Of a stretch of 8,324 nucleotides of DNA, positions 5,732-8,324 are shown one piece after another. The notes under the pieces were generated by a model. That model worked only from the letters and a program-made list of their open reading frames with translations. It did no database searches and had not been told where the DNA came from. The position numbers and the translations under genes were made by a program. The first letter of the stretch is position 1, and each line of letters opens with the position of its first letter. The DNA is from Lysobacteraceae bacterium (GTDB taxonomy: Bacteria; Pseudomonadota; Gammaproteobacteria; Xanthomonadales; Xanthomonadaceae): assembly GCA_028293685.1 (NCBI GenBank), contig JAQGOI010000326.1, forward strand, positions 1 through 8,324, given 5' to 3'.

Positions 5732-6155
5732 GGACAAGCAACGACCGCACGAGCGGCTGGACGTATGGCGCGACGCAATGTCGCTTGTCGAGTCGGTGTA
5801 TCGGATCACGGCCGGCTTTCCCGACAGTGAGCGACTTGGCTTGACGGCGCAGTTACGCCGGGCGGCGGTCGGCGTCCCCTCCAATATCGCGGAAGGTGCG
5901 GCACGTCGATCCAGGCTCGAATACATTCGTTTTCTCTCGATGGCGCGCGGCTCACTGTCTGAAATGGATACCCAACTCGAACTCGCGCATCGCCTCGGTT
6001 TCGCGGAACGCGAACCGGCGATAGCCGACCTGCTTGACCGTACCTTCGCGCGTCTCAACGCCCTGATTCGCTCACTCGATTCTTCCCAGCGCAGCGTCCG
6101 CGAGACGCCGTCGCCCTACGAATCCCCAATCCCGAATCCCCAATCCCATGCTTGA
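5718..6155 (+). CDS. Four-helix-bundle protein, S23 / 23S rRNA intervening-sequence protein family
   Basis: The 145-residue product has the family pattern: [20 protein letters not shown] (helix 1, 9-28), [20 protein letters not shown] followed by [10 protein letters not shown] (helix 2, 34-63), [20 protein letters not shown] plus LELAHRLGF (helix 3, 68-95), and [20 protein letters not shown] (helix 4, 101-120). Relatives are encoded in insertions in some 23S rRNA genes, and the diversity-generating retroelement protein Avd shares this pentameric fold. From memory, the solved structure of Xanthomonas campestris Xcc0516 belongs to this family. The molecular role is unknown; nucleic-acid binding is suspected. 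The GTG start lies in the left repeat array. The tail [11 protein letters not shown] is encoded by the right array and is not part of the bundle. The gene overlaps accC by 8 bases. The start is the least certain point; the next in-frame ATG (5778) would cut into helix 1. Confidence 0.88.
   Translation: MNRDSDKQRPHERLDVWRDAMSLVESVYRITAGFPDSERLGLTAQLRRAAVGVPSNIAEGAARRSRLEYIRFLSMARGSLSEMDTQLELAHRLGFAEREPAIADLLDRTFARLNALIRSLDSSQRSVRETPSPYESPIPNPQSHA
6120..6147 (+). repeat. Right heptamer array, inverted copy of the left one
   Basis: On the plus strand the units are GAATCCC, CAATCCC, GAATCCC and CAATCCC. The reverse complement reads GGGATTG/GGGATTC alternately. The last base is immediately followed by the accC ATG. 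These bases also encode the final residues of the S23-family protein, which explains its proline/asparagine-rich tail. Confidence 0.85.
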
Positions 6156-7515
6156 TAAAGTCGTCATCGCCAACCGCGGCGAGATCGCGTTGCGCATCCT
6201 GCGTGCGTGCCATGCGCTGGGTATCCGCACGGTCGCGGTGCATTCCACCGTCGACCGCAATCTCAAGCACGTGGCCATGGCCGACGAATCGGTCTGCATC
6301 GGTCCGGCGCCGTCATCCGACAGCTATCTCAACATGGCTTCATTGATCGCCGCCGCCGAGGTCACCGACGCGCAGGCGATCCATCCGGGTTACGGGTTCC
6401 TGAGCGAGAACGCCGATTTTGCGGAACGCGTGGAGCAGTCGGGTTTCATCTTCATCGGACCGCGCGCCGAAACCATCCGCCTGATGGGCGACAAGGTCGA
6501 GGCGATCCGCGCGATGAAGGAAGCCGGCGTGCCGTGCGTCCCCGGCAGTGGTGGACCGCTCGGCGACGAAGCCGCGACCAACATCGAAATCGCGCGCGGG
6601 ATCGGTTACCCGGTGATCGTCAAGGCCGCCGGCGGTGGCGGCGGGCGCGGCATGCGCGTGGTGCACACCGAAGCGCACCTGGCCAATGCCATCGCGACCA
6701 CCAAACAGGAAGCCAAGGCGGCCTTCGGCAACGACATGGTCTACATGGAGAAATTCCTGGAGAACCCGCGCCATGTCGAAATCCAGGTGCTCGCCGACGG
6801 CCAGGGCCACGCGATCCACCTGGGCGAACGCGACTGCTCGATGCAGCGTCGCCACCAGAAAGTCGTCGAGGAAGCGCCCGCACCCGGCATCACTGCGGAC
6901 CAACGCGCGGCGATCGGCAAGGTCTGCGTGGACGCGTGCATCCGCATCGGCTATCGCGGCGCCGGCACGTTCGAATTCCTGTACGAGAACGGGCATTTCT
7001 ACTTCATCGAAATGAATACCCGCATCCAGGTCGAACATCCAGTCACGGAAATGATCACCGGCGTGGATCTGGTCCGCGAACAATTGATGATCGCCGCCGG
7101 ACATCCGCTCTCGCTCAAGCAGAGCGATATCCATTTCGAAGGTCATGCCATCGAATGCCGCATCAATGCCGAGGATCCGGACACGTTCATGCCCTCGCCC
7201 GGCCTGATCCAGCATTTCCATGCGCCGGGCGGCCCGGGCGTGCGCGTCGACTCGCATATCTATGAAGGCTATCGGGTGCCACCGAACTACGATTCGATGA
7301 TCGGAAAACTCATCGTGCACGGCGCCGACCGCGAACAGGCGATCTGCCGCATGCGGGTCGCGTTGAGCGAACTGGTGGTCGACGGCATCAAGACCAATAT
7401 CCCGCTGCAGCAGCGCATCCTGTCCGACGGCGGCTTCCAGCAGGGCGGCCAGAACATCCATTACCTCGAAAAACGCCTGGCTGAACGCAAAGAGAAATCG
7501 CTGTCGATCGTCTGA
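6148..7515 (+). CDS. accC: Biotin carboxylase subunit of acetyl-CoA carboxylase
   Basis: AccC carboxylates the biotin on AccB using ATP and bicarbonate. The 455-residue sequence has the biotin carboxylase N-terminal domain ([20 protein letters not shown]), the ATP-grasp core with the glycine-rich loop [11 protein letters not shown] (160-170), and the C-terminal domain. Residues match E. coli numbering without a shift: K116 and K159 (ATP), E201/K202 and H209 (nucleotide), H236, E276 and E288 (metal), N290, R292, Q294, V295 and E296 (bicarbonate/catalysis), and R338. It therefore looks fully active. The ATG directly abuts the heptamer array and has no Shine-Dalgarno. The stop of the S23-family gene lies 8 bases into accC, suggesting coupled translation. 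A membrane-protein gene follows after 29 bases. Confidence 0.98.
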   Translation: MLDKVVIANRGEIALRILRACHALGIRTVAVHSTVDRNLKHVAMADESVCIGPAPSSDSYLNMASLIAAAEVTDAQAIHPGYGFLSENADFAERVEQSGFIFIGPRAETIRLMGDKVEAIRAMKEAGVPCVPGSGGPLGDEAATNIEIARGIGYPVIVKAAGGGGGRGMRVVHTEAHLANAIATTKQEAKAAFGNDMVYMEKFLENPRHVEIQVLADGQGHAIHLGERDCSMQRRHQKVVEEAPAPGITADQRAAIGKVCVDACIRIGYRGAGTFEFLYENGHFYFIEMNTRIQVEHPVTEMITGVDLVREQLMIAAGHPLSLKQSDIHFEGHAIECRINAEDPDTFMPSPGLIQHFHAPGGPGVRVDSHIYEGYRVPPNYDSMIGKLIVHGADREQAICRMRVALSELVVDGIKTNIPLQQRILSDGGFQQGGQNIHYLEKRLAERKEKSLSIV

Positions 7516-7544
7516 TCGGGTTTGCACTGACGACTCCAAACGCC

Positions 7545-8249
7545 GTGATCGACTCAAGCCAGCAGGACCTCGAACGTCGCGCCGCAAAAACGCAGCTCGA
7601 CCACACCGTCATCAACATCGAGCTGACGTTGATCAGCATCATCCAGGGACTCGCGCTGGGCGTGCTGGCATCCGCGGCGACGCAGCCGCTGCTGCAGCTG
7701 CAATGGCAGACGTGGCTTTACGTTGCGACCGGGTTGGCGACGATCCTGGTGTTCTGGTCGCGATCGCTGGTGCACACGCTGTCGTTCATCGGCTGGCCAC
7801 TGGAATTCGGCCACACGTTTCTGTATTTCGCCGCAACCCTCATCGAAGCTGCGGCATTGACCCAGGTCACCAATCCCGAACACTGGTTCGCGCTCAACAC
7901 CGCCTACGCCGCTTGCATCTGGGGCCTGTACGCCTGGGATCTTCGGCTTGTCCGGCGGCATGCGCAGGATTTTGAAACGCCCGGCGAGCGCGCGCTGCTC
8001 GACGACGTCATCGCCGACCAGCGATTGAACATGCGCTGGCTGATGCCGCTGGCCGTCGCATTCCAGGGGTTCTCGTGGTGGCTGCTGCATGCCTATCCGC
8101 GGCACATGATCGAGGGTCACTGGCATCTGTTGCTGATCGCCGCGTCCCTCGGCTTCACCCTCCACTATCTCTACGGTGGCGTGCGGCTGCTGCGTCGGCG
8201 CCAGCACTGGATCCTCGAGCGCGCGACGCAAGAACGCGGGGGAGGCTGA
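7545..8249 (+). CDS. Unknown integral membrane protein with about six segments
   Basis: I do not recognise this 234-residue protein. It has about six hydrophobic stretches: 27-46, 56-76, 87-107, 114-132, 165-183 and 192-212. Short charged parts lie between them, and a longer soluble stretch spans about 133-164 (RLVRRHAQDFETPGERALLDDVIADQ). Several tryptophans and histidines lie in or near the membrane (WPLEFGH, FSWWLLHAY, GHWHLL). The C-terminus is arginine-rich. There is no signal peptide or known catalytic motif. The GTG start at 7545 is the earliest plausible one and lacks a clear ribosome-binding site. It sits 29 bases after accC and 1 base before prmA, so it is probably part of the same transcript. 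Being wedged between two core genes suggests a lineage-specific housekeeping or envelope role, but that is inference. Confidence 0.75.
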   Translation: MIDSSQQDLERRAAKTQLDHTVINIELTLISIIQGLALGVLASAATQPLLQLQWQTWLYVATGLATILVFWSRSLVHTLSFIGWPLEFGHTFLYFAATLIEAAALTQVTNPEHWFALNTAYAACIWGLYAWDLRLVRRHAQDFETPGERALLDDVIADQRLNMRWLMPLAVAFQGFSWWLLHAYPRHMIEGHWHLLLIAASLGFTLHYLYGGVRLLRRRQHWILERATQERGGG

Positions 8250-8250
8250 C

Positions 8251-8324
8251 ATGCCGTTCCTCGAGCTTTCCCTGCAATGCCGCGTCGCACAACAACCACG
8301 CTACGAAACCGCGCTGGAGGACGT
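8251..8324 (+). CDS. prmA: Ribosomal protein L11 methyltransferase, N-terminal fragment cut by the window edge
   Basis: Only 24 full codons are visible: MPFLELSLQC then RVAQQPRYETALED. The MPFLEL start and the R..ALED stretch match the beginning of proteobacterial PrmA, the cytosolic methylase that trimethylates ribosomal protein L11. A strong GGAGG (8241-8245) lies 5 bases before the ATG, inside the end of the previous gene. prmA after accC is a frequent order in gammaproteobacteria, which supports the call despite the short fragment. The catalytic domain is outside the window. Confidence 0.85.
   Translation, partial: MPFLELSLQCRVAQQPRYETALED

Larger units (their letters stand above)
5704..6147 (+). 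mobile_element. Possible repeat-bounded cassette carrying the S23-family gene
   Basis: The unit consists of two inverted 28-base heptamer arrays with the S23-family gene between them. Its right edge falls exactly at the base before the accC ATG. In many bacteria accB and accC are directly adjacent, so this is an insertion relative to that arrangement. There is no transposase, and I found no convincing target-site duplication. If it was ever mobile it would have needed help from elsewhere, and it may now be fixed. Its age and mechanism are inference. Confidence 0.35.

Noticed and set aside
5704..6147. Heptamer arrays as a CRISPR array
   Set aside because: Units are 7 bases, adjacent and without spacers, and the two arrays are inverted around a gene.
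5718..6155. Diversity-generating retroelement, because Avd is related to the S23 family
   Set aside because: No reverse transcriptase, template repeat or variable repeat is visible, and the flanking repeats are simple heptamers. The likeness is at family level only.
6340..7587. 415-residue minus-strand open frame opposite accC
   Set aside because: It lies over a fully conserved accC on the other strand. Long antisense frames are common in high-GC genes, and the translation has no recognisable motif.

Overview
The window is high-GC DNA whose gene order and protein sequences look like Xanthomonadaceae/Lysobacteraceae (Lysobacter, Luteimonas, Stenotrophomonas and Xanthomonas type). The pointers are groES divergent from a cutA-dsbD-thioredoxin cluster, aroQ directly before accB, and a four-helix-bundle (S23/IVP family) gene between accB and accC followed by prmA. 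I am confident of the family and not of the genus.

Layout: (a) 1-361, minus strand: groES with its ribosome-binding site, a sigma70-type promoter and an overlapping CIRCE operator. (b) 362-831: 470 bases with no convincing gene. They hold a strong, apparently bidirectional hairpin terminator at 469-506 and a weak regulatory region before the next gene. (c) 832-4573, plus strand: a tight cluster of a small XRE-type regulator, cutA, dsbD (with an unusual second N-terminal domain) and a membrane-anchored TlpA-like thioredoxin. The last three overlap or nearly touch and handle metal tolerance and periplasmic thiol reduction. (d) 4574-8324, plus strand: aroQ behind a structured leader, then accB, an S23-family gene framed by inverted heptamer repeats, accC, a six-segment membrane protein of unknown role, and the first codons of prmA.

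The aroQ-accB-accC part is core metabolism: shikimate pathway step 3, and the biotin carrier and biotin carboxylase of acetyl-CoA carboxylase. The TlpA-like protein probably receives electrons from DsbD.

The most unusual part is 5678-6160. accB ends in an 11-bp hairpin whose loop is its own stop codon. It is followed by a unit of four heptamers (GGGATTC type), the S23 gene, and four inverted heptamers that run straight into the accC ATG. The left repeat supplies the S23 GTG start, the right repeat encodes the S23 C-terminal tail, and accC has no visible Shine-Dalgarno but overlaps the S23 gene by 8 bases. This looks like a small repeat-bounded cassette that has become built into an essential operon.
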